Notes: a model not told the origin generated them from the letters alone. Shown: positions 1 to 8,746, numbered from the stretch's first letter. The stretch is DNA of 64,000 nt from Chitinophagaceae bacterium (GCA_003168265.1 PMSV01000008.1:62001-126000), one strand, 5' to 3'. Numbers and translations are program-made.

Positions 1-245
1 CAAGATTGCGTGGACAGGGTGTGGCCCTTTTCCGGGAAGAAGTGGCTAAGGGCATGAGCGAGGCTGCTGAACAGATGAAGAAGGCCAACCTGGATACGAA
101 TGTGATCCTTTTCAGCATGTGGACTGAAGCACTGAAGAATTTTGCAGAAGTCGGAAAAGGCAATGTAATCTTCCTTGACGGCAGTGCCCAGGGCATGGAT
201 GCTACGATGAAACAGATCCAGGCGCTGATGCTTAAACAGAGCTAG
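1..245 (+). CDS. SPFH/Band 7 domain protein, C-terminal end (partial)
   Basis: The first 80 visible codons (reading frame 3, open to the window edge) match the C-terminal end of prokaryotic SPFH/Band 7 (stomatin/prohibitin-like) proteins. The helical FREEVAKGMSEAAEQM segment, the ILFSMWTEALKNFAEVGKG stretch and the IFLDGS motif are typical of that family. These proteins are usually membrane-associated scaffolds that form oligomers. The N-terminal membrane anchor and most of the SPFH domain lie outside the window, so membrane topology cannot be judged. The gene ends in TAG and is followed by about 200 bp without another gene. Confidence 0.75.
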   Translation, partial: RLRGQGVALFREEVAKGMSEAAEQMKKANLDTNVILFSMWTEALKNFAEVGKGNVIFLDGSAQGMDATMKQIQALMLKQS

Positions 246-445
246 GCCCGGTTGAAGGGATTGCAAGTGACTGCAGAAAGCAATATGGCGGATGCCGATA
301 CCCGTGATCTTAGGCTTTAACCAATCCACTAACCATTCCATTCCAGGCTCTTCCCTTGGCGCATGTATCAGGATGACCAGGGCGGTCTTTCCACCGAGTG
401 CACGTTGGTCCCGATGCGTACGGATGAATAACTTTATTGCAACAT

Positions 446-1459
446 ATGATTGATTTTCGTTCAGATACAGTGACCAAACCCAGCCCCGGCATGTTGGAAG
501 CCATGATGAATGCTCCTGTCGGGGACGACGTATTCGGGGAAGATCCCAGCATCAACCGCCTGGAATCTATGGCCGCAAACCTATTTGGAATGGAAGAGGC
601 CCTCTATTGCCCAAGCGGTACGATGAGTAACCAGGTGGCCATCCGCTGCCATACCCAGCCCGGAGATGAAGTCGTCTGCGCTTCCAATGCCCATGTCTAT
701 ATCTATGAGGGGGGAGGCATAGCAGCCAATTCGGGTTCTCAGGTCAGGCCTATTGAGGGGGATTTCGGTAGGATTCGCGCCGAACAGGTAGAGGCAGCCG
801 TTAATCCTGATGATGTTCATAAAGCCCGCAGCTCCCTGGTTTGCCTGGAGAATACTTCCAACCGCGGCGGTGGTAGTTGTTATGATTTTTCAGAGATACT
901 CCGTATTCGGGAGGTTTGCAATAAAAATAAATTGCAGTTGCACCTGGATGGGGCCCGTTTATTCAATGCCCTTGTGGCAAGAAAGGAGCAAGCTGCCGAA
1001 CACGGGAAAGTTTTTGACAGTATTTCTATATGCCTGAACAAGGGACTTGGTTGCCCTATAGGAAGTGTTTTATTGGGCAGGAAGGAATTTATCCGAAAGG
1101 CCAGAAGAATTCGAAAGGTCTTTGGGGGAGGAATGAGGCAGGCAGGCTTCATGGCGGCAGCCGGCATCTATGCACTGGAACACAATATTGAAAGATTATC
1201 TATCGATCACGGTCATGCAGAGGCATTGGCTTCGGTCCTGGGTGAAACGGGATTTGTGAACAGGCTTTTTCCGGTGGAAACTAATATACTTATTGCGCAG
1301 ACCCGGCCGGACATGCCGGCAGCCAGTGTTGCCGGACTTTTACTGAAAAAGGATATACAGGTCATTGCCATTTCTTCTGATCAGATTCGGTTCGTTACCC
1401 ATTTGGGTATAACGGAATCGATGATGGATAAAACCCTGGATTCGATAAGAGGGCTTTGA
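446..1459 (+). CDS. ltaE: Low-specificity L-threonine aldolase (beta-eliminating lyase family)
   Basis: PLP fold-type I enzyme expected to cleave L-threonine/L-allo-threonine to glycine and acetaldehyde in the cytoplasm. The N-terminus (MIDFRSDTVTKPSPGMLEAM), the VGDDVFGEDP segment and the PSGTMSN loop are characteristic. D168 in LHLDGAR would contact the pyridine nitrogen and K199 in ICLNKGLGCPIGS is the PLP-binding lysine. The 337-residue length is normal. I prefer ATG 446 over an in-frame TTG nine bases upstream because family members begin MIDFRSDT. It sits 41 bp before pgi on the same strand, but pgi has its own promoter-like box. Confidence 0.92.
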   Translation: MIDFRSDTVTKPSPGMLEAMMNAPVGDDVFGEDPSINRLESMAANLFGMEEALYCPSGTMSNQVAIRCHTQPGDEVVCASNAHVYIYEGGGIAANSGSQVRPIEGDFGRIRAEQVEAAVNPDDVHKARSSLVCLENTSNRGGGSCYDFSEILRIREVCNKNKLQLHLDGARLFNALVARKEQAAEHGKVFDSISICLNKGLGCPIGSVLLGRKEFIRKARRIRKVFGGGMRQAGFMAAAGIYALEHNIERLSIDHGHAEALASVLGETGFVNRLFPVETNILIAQTRPDMPAASVAGLLLKKDIQVIAISSDQIRFVTHLGITESMMDKTLDSIRGL

Positions 1460-1473
1460 CTTGGTATTCTGCT

Positions 1474-1481
1474 TAATTTTG
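1474..1481 (+). promoter_or_regulatory. TAnnTTTG-type -7 box before pgi
   Basis: TAATTTTG matches the Bacteroidota primary sigma factor -7 consensus TAnnTTTG exactly, 20 bp before the pgi ATG. A TTTG lies 15 bp upstream (1455-1458), somewhat closer than the usual 17-20, so the -33 element is uncertain. Confidence 0.4.
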
Positions 1482-1500
1482 GTTTACAATTATCAAACTT

Positions 1501-3135
1501 ATGTTCCCCAAGACTTCCCCTTTAGAAACAAAGGCCTGGTTTAATCTTAAAGATCATTTTGAACAGGAAATGAAGAGCACGCGCATGCGCAGCCTGTTTC
1601 AGCAGAATGGGGAGAGATTCTCAAAATTCTCACTGCATTTCGGGGACCTGCTTTTCGATTATTCTAAAAACATCATTACTGAGAAAACAATGGGCATGCT
1701 GATTCAACTGGCCCGCGAATCCGGACTTGCAGAAGCTATTGAAGCCATGTTCAATGGCGAAAAAATCAATCAGACGGAGGATAGGTCCGTGCTCCATACA
1801 GCCCTTCGTAATTTCTCCGGCCAACCTGTCTATTCCGATGGAAAAGATGTAATGGGAGAGGTGTTTGCTGTATTGAATCATATGAAGGAATTCTGTCGCC
1901 AGATCCATGAAGGCCATTGGACAGGTTATACCGGAAAAAGAATAAAATACATTATCAATATCGGCATCGGAGGAAGTGACCTTGGGCCGGTAATGGTCAC
2001 GGAGGCCCTGAAACATTATTGGATCGATGGCATGGAGCCCTATTTTGTATCCAATGTCGATGGCACTCATATCACCGAAACATTGAAACTGGTAAACCCG
2101 GAGGAGACCCTCTTCCTGATCGCTTCCAAGACTTTTACAACCCAGGAAACCATGACCAATGCTTTTACAGCAAGAAAATGGTTTCTGGATACTGCAATGG
2201 ATGAACAGCATATCGGAAAACATTTTGTCGCTTTGTCCACTAATGAGAAGGAAGTCGTCAAATTTGGTATTGATAAGGAAAACATGTTTGGCTTTTGGGA
2301 TTGGGTGGGAGGGAGGTATTCCTTTTGGAGCGCCATCGGCCTTTCCATTGCACTAAGCATCGGTTACGACCGTTTTGAAGAATTGCTGAAAGGGGGACAT
2401 GAATCTGATCTGCATTTCCGGCAAAACCCTTTTGAAAAGAATATTCCTGTCGTCATGGCCCTGGTGGGTCTTTGGTATAGGAATTTTTATGGTTCCCAAA
2501 CCGAAGCCATACTTCCTTATGACCAATACATGCACCGGTTTGCTGCCTATTTCCAGCAGGGCAATATGGAAAGTAACGGGAAAAGCGTGGACCGAAAAGG
2601 ATACCCGGTGACCTATGCTACGGGTCCTGTTGTCTGGGGAGAGCCGGGTACCAATGGCCAGCATGCGTTTTATCAACTGATACACCAGGGAACCACCCTG
2701 ATCCCCTGCGATTTTATTGCACCTGCAATTTCTCATAATCCTGTCGGGGATCATCATGTAAAGCTGCTTTCCAATTTTTTTGCACAAACCGAGGCATTAA
2801 TGAACGGAAAGACTAGAAACGACTTACTGTCAGAGAATGTCCCGCAGGAACTCATCCCTTATAAATCTTTCACGGGCAATCGCCCCACCAATTCCTTCCT
2901 GCTAAAAGAGATTACTCCATTTTCCCTGGGTAAACTGATTGCTCTGTATGAGCATAAGATCTTTGTCCAGGGAGTGATCTGGAATATCTACAGCTTCGAT
3001 CAGTGGGGTGTGGAACTGGGCAAACAACTTGCCGGAAAAATCCTTCCTGAACTGGAGCACGGAGACTGGGTTAACTCCCATGATGGTTCTACCAATGGAT
3101 TGATCAATGCGTTCAAATCAATGAGAGAGCAATAG
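1501..3135 (+). CDS. pgi: Glucose-6-phosphate isomerase
   Basis: Interconverts glucose 6-phosphate and fructose 6-phosphate in glycolysis/gluconeogenesis. Full-length (544 aa) member of the classical PGI family: the sugar-phosphate loop [10 protein letters not shown] (about residues 154-163), the [16 protein letters not shown] signature, the [10 protein letters not shown] catalytic-Glu region and the [13 protein letters not shown] segment are present, and the C-terminus has the [17 protein letters not shown] family signature. No anomaly seen. Start ATG 1501 follows a TAATTTTG -7 box. Confidence 0.97.
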   Translation: MFPKTSPLETKAWFNLKDHFEQEMKSTRMRSLFQQNGERFSKFSLHFGDLLFDYSKNIITEKTMGMLIQLARESGLAEAIEAMFNGEKINQTEDRSVLHTALRNFSGQPVYSDGKDVMGEVFAVLNHMKEFCRQIHEGHWTGYTGKRIKYIINIGIGGSDLGPVMVTEALKHYWIDGMEPYFVSNVDGTHITETLKLVNPEETLFLIASKTFTTQETMTNAFTARKWFLDTAMDEQHIGKHFVALSTNEKEVVKFGIDKENMFGFWDWVGGRYSFWSAIGLSIALSIGYDRFEELLKGGHESDLHFRQNPFEKNIPVVMALVGLWYRNFYGSQTEAILPYDQYMHRFAAYFQQGNMESNGKSVDRKGYPVTYATGPVVWGEPGTNGQHAFYQLIHQGTTLIPCDFIAPAISHNPVGDHHVKLLSNFFAQTEALMNGKTRNDLLSENVPQELIPYKSFTGNRPTNSFLLKEITPFSLGKLIALYEHKIFVQGVIWNIYSFDQWGVELGKQLAGKILPELEHGDWVNSHDGSTNGLINAFKSMREQ

Positions 3136-3199
3136 TGGATGCATTTTGGCAGCCTTTTTTAACATTTGTCTAAGAATGTGAATATATTGGTCAGACGTT

Positions 3200-3219
3200 A
3201 TTATACAGGCCTGTATAAT
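3200..3219. promoter_or_regulatory. 20-bp perfect palindrome in the upstream region of a lipoprotein gene
   Basis: ATTATACAGGCCTGTATAAT is its own reverse complement over all 20 bases. It overlaps a TATAAT at 3214-3219 and the near-consensus -7 box TAATTTCG (3216-3223, one mismatch to TAnnTTTG). A dyad over a promoter core is the usual arrangement for a repressor operator. No regulator gene is adjacent, so the binding protein is unknown. Confidence 0.45.
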
Positions 3220-3351
3220 TTCGCGTAGCATTCTAAAACCTCTGAATCAAATATGTTGAGCATTAAAGCATTGGGGTATCAAAATAAAACCCTTTCTATA
3301 TCGTTTTTAGCACAGTTATTGCGACTCTTTAATATTAATAATCCGATACCA

Positions 3352-4410
3352 ATGCCTATTAAAACCTTAGCTCCCAGGTATTTATACCTGTTTCTCCTAG
3401 TTCCCGCATTTTTATTCTGGATGGGATTTTCCTCCTGTAACAGTGTACAATCCCAGCAGCAAAGGAGGATTCAAATTAGCGCCGACAGCATTATAAAGAG
3501 CGATTCGATTGCAATGGCAGTTGGCATGCCTCTCGATACTGCACTTTACAATGAAAGAATGGCCAAATTGGCCAATGGAGATTCTTCCGGAAGATGGCCT
3601 GTAAGATCAGCATATCCCGAGTCGGGTGCGATCCTGCCTTTTAAACGTATTGTCGCTTATTATGGGAATCTTTACTCCAAAAGAATGGGCGTCTTGGGAG
3701 AATACCCGGAAAAAGAAATGCTCGGAAAGCTGACGGAAGAGGTAAAGAAATGGCAGGCAGCCGATACGACCATGGAGGTGCAGCCGGCTTTGCATTATAT
3801 CGCAGTTACGGCACAGGGCTATCCCGGAAAGGACAACAAATACAGACTGAGGATGCCTTTTAAACAGATTGATTCTGTTTTGAAAATGGCTGCTAAGATC
3901 AATGCCATCGTTTTTCTTGACGTTCAGGTGGCTTTAAGTAATGTGCAAACAGAAATTCCTTTGCTTGAACCTTATTTGAAAATGCCCAATGTCCATTTGG
4001 GAATCGATCCCGAATTTTCCATGAAGACGGGCAAGAAACCTGGTACAGTGATCGGAACAATGGATGCAAGTGATGTGAATTTTGTTTCGGAATATCTCGC
4101 GAAACTGGTAAAGACAAATGATCTTCCCCCAAAGATCCTTGTGGTACATCGCTTTACCCAGGCCATGCTGACCAACTATAAGAATATCAAACTGCGTCCC
4201 GAAGTGCAGATGGTCATGGACATGGACGGATGGGGCGCTCAATCGAGGAAATACACTACTTACAGGGAATTCATATCCAAGCAGCCGGTCGAATTCACCG
4301 GATTCAAATTATTCTATAAAAACGATTTCAGGGAGAAGGGAAGCCGCATCCTGACTCCCCAGGAGGTATTGAAACTCAAACCCCAACCGGTTTATATCCA
4401 GTATCAGTAA
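3352..4410 (+). CDS. Conserved lipoprotein of unknown function, TIM-barrel-like
   Basis: The N-terminus has a hydrophobic segment (LYLFLLVPAFLFWMGFSSC) ending in a lipobox-like Cys, suggesting an exported lipoprotein of about 352 aa. An in-frame ATG at 3253 would add 33 residues before the signal; I prefer 3352 because the signal sequence then starts at the N-terminus. The mature part alternates short strands and helices (INAIVFLDVQVALS, VHLGIDPEF, PPKILVVHRFTQAML, VQMVMDMDGWG), which looks like a (beta/alpha) barrel with acidic residues at strand ends. I do not recognise a characterised family and assign no activity. It is monocistronic and lies behind the 20-bp palindrome. Confidence 0.7.
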   Translation: MPIKTLAPRYLYLFLLVPAFLFWMGFSSCNSVQSQQQRRIQISADSIIKSDSIAMAVGMPLDTALYNERMAKLANGDSSGRWPVRSAYPESGAILPFKRIVAYYGNLYSKRMGVLGEYPEKEMLGKLTEEVKKWQAADTTMEVQPALHYIAVTAQGYPGKDNKYRLRMPFKQIDSVLKMAAKINAIVFLDVQVALSNVQTEIPLLEPYLKMPNVHLGIDPEFSMKTGKKPGTVIGTMDASDVNFVSEYLAKLVKTNDLPPKILVVHRFTQAMLTNYKNIKLRPEVQMVMDMDGWGAQSRKYTTYREFISKQPVEFTGFKLFYKNDFREKGSRILTPQEVLKLKPQPVYIQYQ

Positions 4411-4447
4411 GCGATTAATTGGGCTTTGTCAGTGGCGGGCTCACCTG

Positions 4448-4813
4448 TCACCGGCTCAGCAGGAACATGCGCGTGACCACAAAGGCAACGATGCAAAATA
4501 CCAGGATCACGATGATGGCAATATAGATCCAGGGATATTCAGTTATTTTTCTCCGTTCACGTTCCAGCTTCTTTTTTTGTAGCTGATCGTGCAGATTTTT
4601 TTTAAGCTGTTCCACCAGCACCTGCAGGTCTTTTTTGTCTTTGACTCCCTGCAAGCCCTGCACGGCATCCTGGAGGATTTCACTTGAGCCGATCCTTTCC
4701 TCGAATTCGGAGCGCTCAGCTTCAGAAAGCTTATCCAGAATATAGTCGATCAATTTTTGATCGTCGTGTTCTCCCCTTTCCCGGGTCAATATGTCAAGAA
4801 GGTCATTTTTCAT
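4448..4813 (-). CDS. Small single-pass membrane protein paired with ECF sigma factor
   Basis: 121 aa: an acidic N-terminal half (LIDYILDKLSEAERSEFEERI), a charged coiled-coil-like middle (KKDLQVLVEQLKKNLHDQLQKKKLERERRK) and one C-terminal transmembrane helix (WIYIAIIVILVFCIVAFVV). Its start overlaps the end of the sigma factor gene by 11 bp, implying translational coupling. The early segment resembles the N-terminal part of Bacteroidota anti-sigma proteins (LDKLSEAERSEFEERI), so an anti-sigma role is a reasonable inference. It has no FecR domain and no zinc-binding HxxxCxxC motif. Confidence 0.75.
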   Translation of the reverse strand: MKNDLLDILTRERGEHDDQKLIDYILDKLSEAERSEFEERIGSSEILQDAVQGLQGVKDKKDLQVLVEQLKKNLHDQLQKKKLERERRKITEYPWIYIAIIVILVFCIVAFVVTRMFLLSR

Positions 4814-5375
4814 TTTTGTGCATTAAATTCAATTTCCTGTCCATAAGAATACGAAGATTTCTTTTTCCGTTCTGAATATGGCTTTTCACCTGCATTATCG
4901 TGAATCCCGTCTTTTCAACTATCTCCTGGTAGGATTTGTTCTCCAGGTAGAATAAGGTTACACAAAGTTCCTGTTCAGGGCTTAATTCGGGCAAAGAAGC
5001 ATTCATAGCTTCCAGTAAGATCTCTTTTTCCACAAGGACATTCTGCCTGTATTCTTCTTCCGGGATCCGTCTTTCGTCGATTTCCAGGGTCCTGTTACCG
5101 TTTTGTCTCAGCTTCATGAGACAATAGTTGCGCGCAACCATGTAGATCCAGGATTTAAAATAAGCTACCCTGTATTTCTTTAATTCGGTGATTACCTTAA
5201 CAAAAACCTGTTGAACCGCATCCCTGGCTTCTTCTTCATTCTTCAGGTATTTCATGCAAACACCGAAAAGGAGAAGGGTATACCTTTCCAAAAGAGCGCC
5301 CATATAACGGTTTTCGTGGTTCTCATAATACCGTTCCAGCAACTCATGATCGGTGATATGGCTGTAATCTTCCAC
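4803..5375 (-). CDS. RNA polymerase sigma factor, ECF (sigma-70 family)
   Basis: 190 aa with region 2 (LLLFGVCMKYLKNEEEARDAVQQVFVKVI and the WIYMVARNYCLMKLR segment) and region 4 (LSPEQELCVTLFYLENKSYQEIVEKTGFTIMQVKSHIQNGKRNLRI) of extracytoplasmic-function sigma factors. Translation appears to start at GTG 5375; the next in-frame ATG would cut region 2. The gene overlaps the following small membrane protein, the usual sigma/anti-sigma layout. It lies 75 bp after a TauE/SafE gene. Target promoters are unknown. Confidence 0.88.
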   Translation of the reverse strand: MEDYSHITDHELLERYYENHENRYMGALLERYTLLLFGVCMKYLKNEEEARDAVQQVFVKVITELKKYRVAYFKSWIYMVARNYCLMKLRQNGNRTLEIDERRIPEEEYRQNVLVEKEILLEAMNASLPELSPEQELCVTLFYLENKSYQEIVEKTGFTIMQVKSHIQNGKRNLRILMDRKLNLMHKNEK

Positions 5376-5450
5376 CGCTTGTGATAAAGTTTTAATTTCT
5401 ATTAGATGCAGAAAACCCGGATTTTCACATGCAAGTGAAGGCTGGCTTGA

Positions 5451-5822
5451 TCATTTATCAAAAAATAACATTTTCCCTGCAACAACCACCAATAGTAATG
5501 CAAATATTTTCTTGACTGTGGAATCGGCGAGGCTTAGGGAAATCTTACTTCCCAGGAATCCTCCGATCAGAAATCCCAAAAAGAGGAGCAGGACAATTTT
5601 CAGATCGATATAGCCCTTTTTATAATAGTTTATGACAGCGAAAATGCCTGCAGGAAGAAGGAGGATCCCAAGTGAAGTACCCTGGGCCTGGTGCTGGTCG
5701 AAACCTAGAATATAAACCAAGGCTGGTACAATGATGATTCCACCGCCGATACCAACAAGACCGCTGAGAATGCCGGCTACAAGGCCGATTATCAATATGA
5801 GGACAAGTGTTTGACCTGACAT
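5451..5822 (-). CDS. TauE/SafE family permease, half-size
   Basis: 123 aa with about four transmembrane helices. The first carries the family's glycine-rich turn (GLVAGILSGLVGIGGGIIIVPALV). TauE/SafE proteins are normally about 250 aa, made of two homologous halves of this size, and are linked to sulfite/sulfonate or other anion export. This protein corresponds to one half and presumably works as a dimer. No broken second half is visible in the 75 bp downstream, so I treat it as a natural short form. It lies 34 bp after the pyrophosphatase gene. Confidence 0.82.
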   Translation of the reverse strand: MSGQTLVLILIIGLVAGILSGLVGIGGGIIIVPALVYILGFDQHQAQGTSLGILLLPAGIFAVINYYKKGYIDLKIVLLLFLGFLIGGFLGSKISLSLADSTVKKIFALLLVVVAGKMLFFDK

Positions 5823-5856
5823 AATAAATCATCTTTAATATAACTGCAAGCCGGGC

Positions 5857-6402
5857 CTATTTATTCCCGAAATTCGTTTTGTATAATTCAATTGCATCTT
5901 CGATGACTTTAAGCGCCGTTGTCTTATCACCGAATTCTTCCACTACCACCGTCTTGTTCTCCAGTTTCTTGTATTCTTCGAAGAAATGCCTCAGCTCTTC
6001 AAAAAAATGCTTGGGAAGTTCTTCGATATTGTTGTAATGATTAACACTGGGATCCTTAGCAGCCACGGCGATGATCTTATCATCCGCATCCCCGCTGTCC
6101 ACCATTTGCATGACGCCCATGACTTTTGCCTCCATCAGGCAAAGAGCCTGAACGGGCAATGAGGTAATGACCAGGATATCCAGAGGATCCTTGTCATCTC
6201 CATAGGTTTGAGGAATAAAGCCATAATTGACGGGGTAATAAAAAGAAGAATAAATCACACGGTCAAGTTTCAACAGGCCGCTATCCTTGTCGATTTCGTA
6301 TTTGCATCGGGAGCCTTGGGGAATTTCGATAATGGCATTAACGATTCTGGGGGCGTTCCTTCCGTGGGAGACGCCATGCCAGGGGTGAGAAACAGTCATC
6401 AT
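5857..6402 (-). CDS. ppa: Inorganic pyrophosphatase (family I)
   Basis: Hydrolyses PPi to two phosphates, pulling biosynthetic reactions forward. 181 aa, normal for bacterial family I enzymes. Visible signatures: [25 protein letters not shown] start, [23 protein letters not shown] with the metal-binding D-x-D-P-x-D, and the [11 protein letters not shown] segment. C-terminal part is normal. Probably transcribed with the downstream TauE gene (34 bp gap). Confidence 0.95.
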   Translation of the reverse strand: MMTVSHPWHGVSHGRNAPRIVNAIIEIPQGSRCKYEIDKDSGLLKLDRVIYSSFYYPVNYGFIPQTYGDDKDPLDILVITSLPVQALCLMEAKVMGVMQMVDSGDADDKIIAVAAKDPSVNHYNNIEELPKHFFEELRHFFEEYKKLENKTVVVEEFGDKTTALKVIEDAIELYKTNFGNK

Positions 6403-6498
6403 GAGATGGAGTTTTAATACAAACCTAAAATAATTCGATTACTAATCAAAGAATGCAAGTTTCCCCGATTCAATCAGGATTCTGTTGCTAGTGAATTG

Positions 6499-6867
6499 TT
6501 ATGATTTCCGGCTTTTTGGCCGATAGGTCAGGACATTCACCTTTTCGGTCGTAATCAGGCCGCCTCTTCCGCATTCCTCAAATAATTGCTCAACCTTCGG
6601 CAGAAAGGCATCGATTTTGGATTCCTGATCCACTATTTCCAATACAATGGGCAAATCCTCCGAAATATCGATCAATTTGGCAGCGTGGATGGTCGAACTG
6701 GCCCCATAACTCAGGATACCTCTGAGCACAGTGGCCCCGGCAAGTCCCTGCTTTCTTGCTTCCAGGACAATGGCTTCATAGAGCGGGGTATGGCCGATCT
6801 TGTCGATTTCTCCGATAAAGATTCTCAATAATTTGGACTGGCCTTCGAGTTCCATAATCATAACCAT
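6499..6867 (-). CDS. DUF190 family (PII-like) protein
   Basis: 122 aa from ATG 6867; ATG 6861 and 6855 are alternatives. ELEGQSKLLRIFIGEIDKIGHTPLYEAIVLEARKQGLAGATVLRGILSYG is the DUF190 signature, a small ferredoxin-like/PII-like fold. The start codon lies inside the end of crcB (10-bp overlap), so translation is probably coupled. DUF190 genes are commonly found beside crcB and are thought to be regulators or accessory proteins of that channel, but the ligand is not established. A longer open frame reading back through crcB is an artefact of the other frame. Confidence 0.88.
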   Translation of the reverse strand: MVMIMELEGQSKLLRIFIGEIDKIGHTPLYEAIVLEARKQGLAGATVLRGILSYGASSTIHAAKLIDISEDLPIVLEIVDQESKIDAFLPKVEQLFEECGRGGLITTEKVNVLTYRPKSRKS

Positions 6868-7235
6868 TTTAATAATACGATGCCGCAGAATGTGGCCATA
6901 ATTCCCAAAATAATGCTTCCTGCTACATAAAGACCGGCGTATAGAAAATCTGCTGCTCTGAGTAATGTTACATTTTCGTAGGCAAATGAAGAAAAAGTGG
7001 TAAATCCTCCGCAAATGCCCGTTGTCAGAAAAATTCGCCATTCAGGTCCAATCAGGTTTCCCTTCTCCGATAGTGCATAAAATACCCCAATCAGAAAACA
7101 GCCCAAAATATTCACAGTAAATGTGCCAAAGGGAAATGGATGAGGGTAATGCTGCTGAAAATATTTCTGGCAGAGGTAGCGGGCAATAGAACCAATGCTG
7201 CCTCCCAAACCCACGATGAGCAGATTTTTCAACAT
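6858..7235 (-). CDS. crcB: Fluoride ion channel CrcB/Fluc
   Basis: 125 aa, four transmembrane helices. Fluc signatures are present: GGSIGSIARY, the FTVNILGCFLIG helix with its conserved Asn, and GGFTTFSSFAYE with the TTFS break. These channels work as dual-topology dimers that release cytoplasmic fluoride. A single copy suggests a homodimer. The start codon shares one base with the stop of the upstream lipoprotein gene (TAATG) and its end overlaps DUF190, so three genes form a tight operon. I saw no fluoride riboswitch upstream. Confidence 0.93.
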   Translation of the reverse strand: MLKNLLIVGLGGSIGSIARYLCQKYFQQHYPHPFPFGTFTVNILGCFLIGVFYALSEKGNLIGPEWRIFLTTGICGGFTTFSSFAYENVTLLRAADFLYAGLYVAGSIILGIMATFCGIVLLKWL

Positions 7236-7636
7236 TAACGAATATTATACATGAGTTCTTTGAGATCGGCCACCCATTCCCCATTCACTTTTACGATTTT
7301 GATGGTTGTCGTGTCCTTCTTAAAGGTATTATAGTACTTGTAAGAGGTGACCGAATCATTCAGGGTATGAATATCTATAGGCCTGATTTCTGCATCCCTG
7401 TATTTTAGCTTCTCTTCAGAAGAAAGGCTGTCGTAAGTGCTTTTCCATTTTTGCAGCAGAAGCCGGTTCGTGGAATCTCCAAGTAAATAGAACCTGGCCT
7501 TTTCATAATTTCCATCCAGGGAGGCCCTTATGAATTCTCTTCCTGCATCCTGTGCATCCTCGGCCCTTGTGAATGAGGGTTCACTGTGGCATCCCGCCAG
7601 AGCAATAGCCAATAAAACCCCAACTGTTCTTTTCAT
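7235..7636 (-). CDS. Small lipoprotein, DUF4878-like
   Basis: About 133 aa. Signal sequence MKRTVGVLLAIALAGC ends in a good lipobox. The mature part (AGREFIRASLDGNYEKARFYLLGDSTNRLLLQKW, later TYKYYNTF and VKVNGEWVADL) has the layout of NTF2-like DUF4878 lipoproteins. Start taken as ATG 7636; an in-frame TTG lies nine bases upstream. Its stop codon overlaps the crcB start, so it is the first gene of the fluoride-channel operon. Its role there is unknown. Confidence 0.8.
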   Translation of the reverse strand: MKRTVGVLLAIALAGCHSEPSFTRAEDAQDAGREFIRASLDGNYEKARFYLLGDSTNRLLLQKWKSTYDSLSSEEKLKYRDAEIRPIDIHTLNDSVTSYKYYNTFKKDTTTIKIVKVNGEWVADLKELMYNIR

Positions 7637-7662
7637 AATAGGCAAATATAATAATAAAAAAA

Positions 7663-7684
7663 GCCTGCTGGGAATTCAACAGGC
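7663..7684 (-). terminator. Rho-independent terminator after phoH
   Basis: On the minus strand GCCTGTTG and CAGCAGGC (one G-U pair) form an 8-bp stem around a 6-nt loop, directly followed by seven T. It lies 32 bp after the phoH stop and separates phoH from the lipoprotein/crcB operon. Confidence 0.75.
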
Positions 7685-7715
7685 GGGTTAGTAGTTTGAT
7701 GCCAAAGGGAATAGA

Positions 7716-8693
7716 TTACTTTTCTAGTGTTCCGGATTCAGTATTTTTATCTCTTTCATAAGCTCTGATGATGGCTTTGACGAGGCGGTGACGGACGACA
7801 TCTTCTTCATCGAGTTCAATATGGGAAATGCCATCAATATTTTTCAAAATATAAAGCGCTTTTGCCAGACCGCTTTTCTGATTCTTAGGAAGGTCGATCT
7901 GGGTCAGATCCCCTGTGATAATTGCCTTTGCATTGGCCCCGATCCGGGTCAGGAACATTTTCAATTGAAGGTCCGTCGCATTTTGGGCCTCGTCCAGAAT
8001 AATAAAGGCATTGTCCAGCGTGCGGCCCCGCATATAGGCAAGGGGGGCGATCTCGATCGTACGGGTACTCATATAATATCCCAATTTATCAGCGGGGATC
8101 ATGTCGTCCAATGCATCGTATAACGGTCTCAGGTAGGGATCGATTTTCTCTTTCAGGTCCCCCGGAAGGAATCCCAGGTTTTCACCGGCTTCCACGGCCG
8201 GCCGGGTTAGGATAATTTTTTTTACCTGTTTGTTTTTTAAGGCACGAACGGCCAGCGCGACAGCAGTATAGGTCTTACCGGTTCCGGCAGGTCCTATTGC
8301 AAAGAGGATATCATTTTTTTCCGTGGAGCCCACCATGCGCTTTTGGTTAGCAGTCCTTGCCCGAACGGTCTTCCCATTGGGTCCGAATACCAGGATATCG
8401 TTGGGATGCTTGTCGATGAAATGATCGACGGTTTCCGCATCATCTCCACCCAGGATCTGTTCGAAATAATTTTCGCTAACATGCCCGTTTCTTTCCAGGA
8501 ATTGAACAAGCAGGTCAATCTTTTCTTTAGCCGATTCGATCTGCTCCGGAGCACCGCTCAATTTGATCTGCGTACCGCGGGAGAGTATTTTGAGAAGGGG
8601 AAATTTTTTCTTTAGTATGTCCAGTTTTCCATTGTTAACACCGAAAAATTCAATAGGGTTAACGCTTTCAAGGTTGATTATTGTTTCTGTCAA
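7716..8693 (-). CDS. phoH: PhoH family protein (ATPase, KH-like N-terminus)
   Basis: 325 aa. The N-terminal 80 residues form the KH-like region of PhoH/YbeZ proteins. Walker A GPAGTGKT lies at about 134-141, Walker B IILDEAQN at about 231-238, and the TGDLTQIDLP motif follows. PhoH/YbeZ proteins are linked to RNA metabolism with YbeY; the exact reaction is not settled. Translation seems to begin at TTG 8693: the reading frame upstream has no ATG before a stop, and the protein begins in the usual family fashion. A TAAATTTG box lies 54 bp upstream. Confidence 0.93.
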   Translation of the reverse strand: MTETIINLESVNPIEFFGVNNGKLDILKKKFPLLKILSRGTQIKLSGAPEQIESAKEKIDLLVQFLERNGHVSENYFEQILGGDDAETVDHFIDKHPNDILVFGPNGKTVRARTANQKRMVGSTEKNDILFAIGPAGTGKTYTAVALAVRALKNKQVKKIILTRPAVEAGENLGFLPGDLKEKIDPYLRPLYDALDDMIPADKLGYYMSTRTIEIAPLAYMRGRTLDNAFIILDEAQNATDLQLKMFLTRIGANAKAIITGDLTQIDLPKNQKSGLAKALYILKNIDGISHIELDEEDVVRHRLVKAIIRAYERDKNTESGTLEK

Positions 8694-8746
8694 TTCAATC
8701 TTTTTTAGGTTCGAAAAAAGAGCCTGTCAATTGTTAGGGTTATTTT

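Noticed and set aside
437-445. TTG start for threonine aldolase
   Set aside because: ATG 446 gives the family's usual N-terminus.
1630-2223. Minus-strand open frame of 197 codons within pgi
   Set aside because: Lies inside a fully supported pgi gene; composition follows the antisense of that gene.
6868-7041. N-terminal extension of the DUF190 gene through crcB
   Set aside because: The extension is the off-frame reading of crcB and has no similarity to DUF190 proteins.
7637-7662. Fluoride riboswitch upstream of the crcB operon
   Set aside because: Only about 26 bp separate the phoH terminator from the lipoprotein start, and no riboswitch-like sequence is visible.
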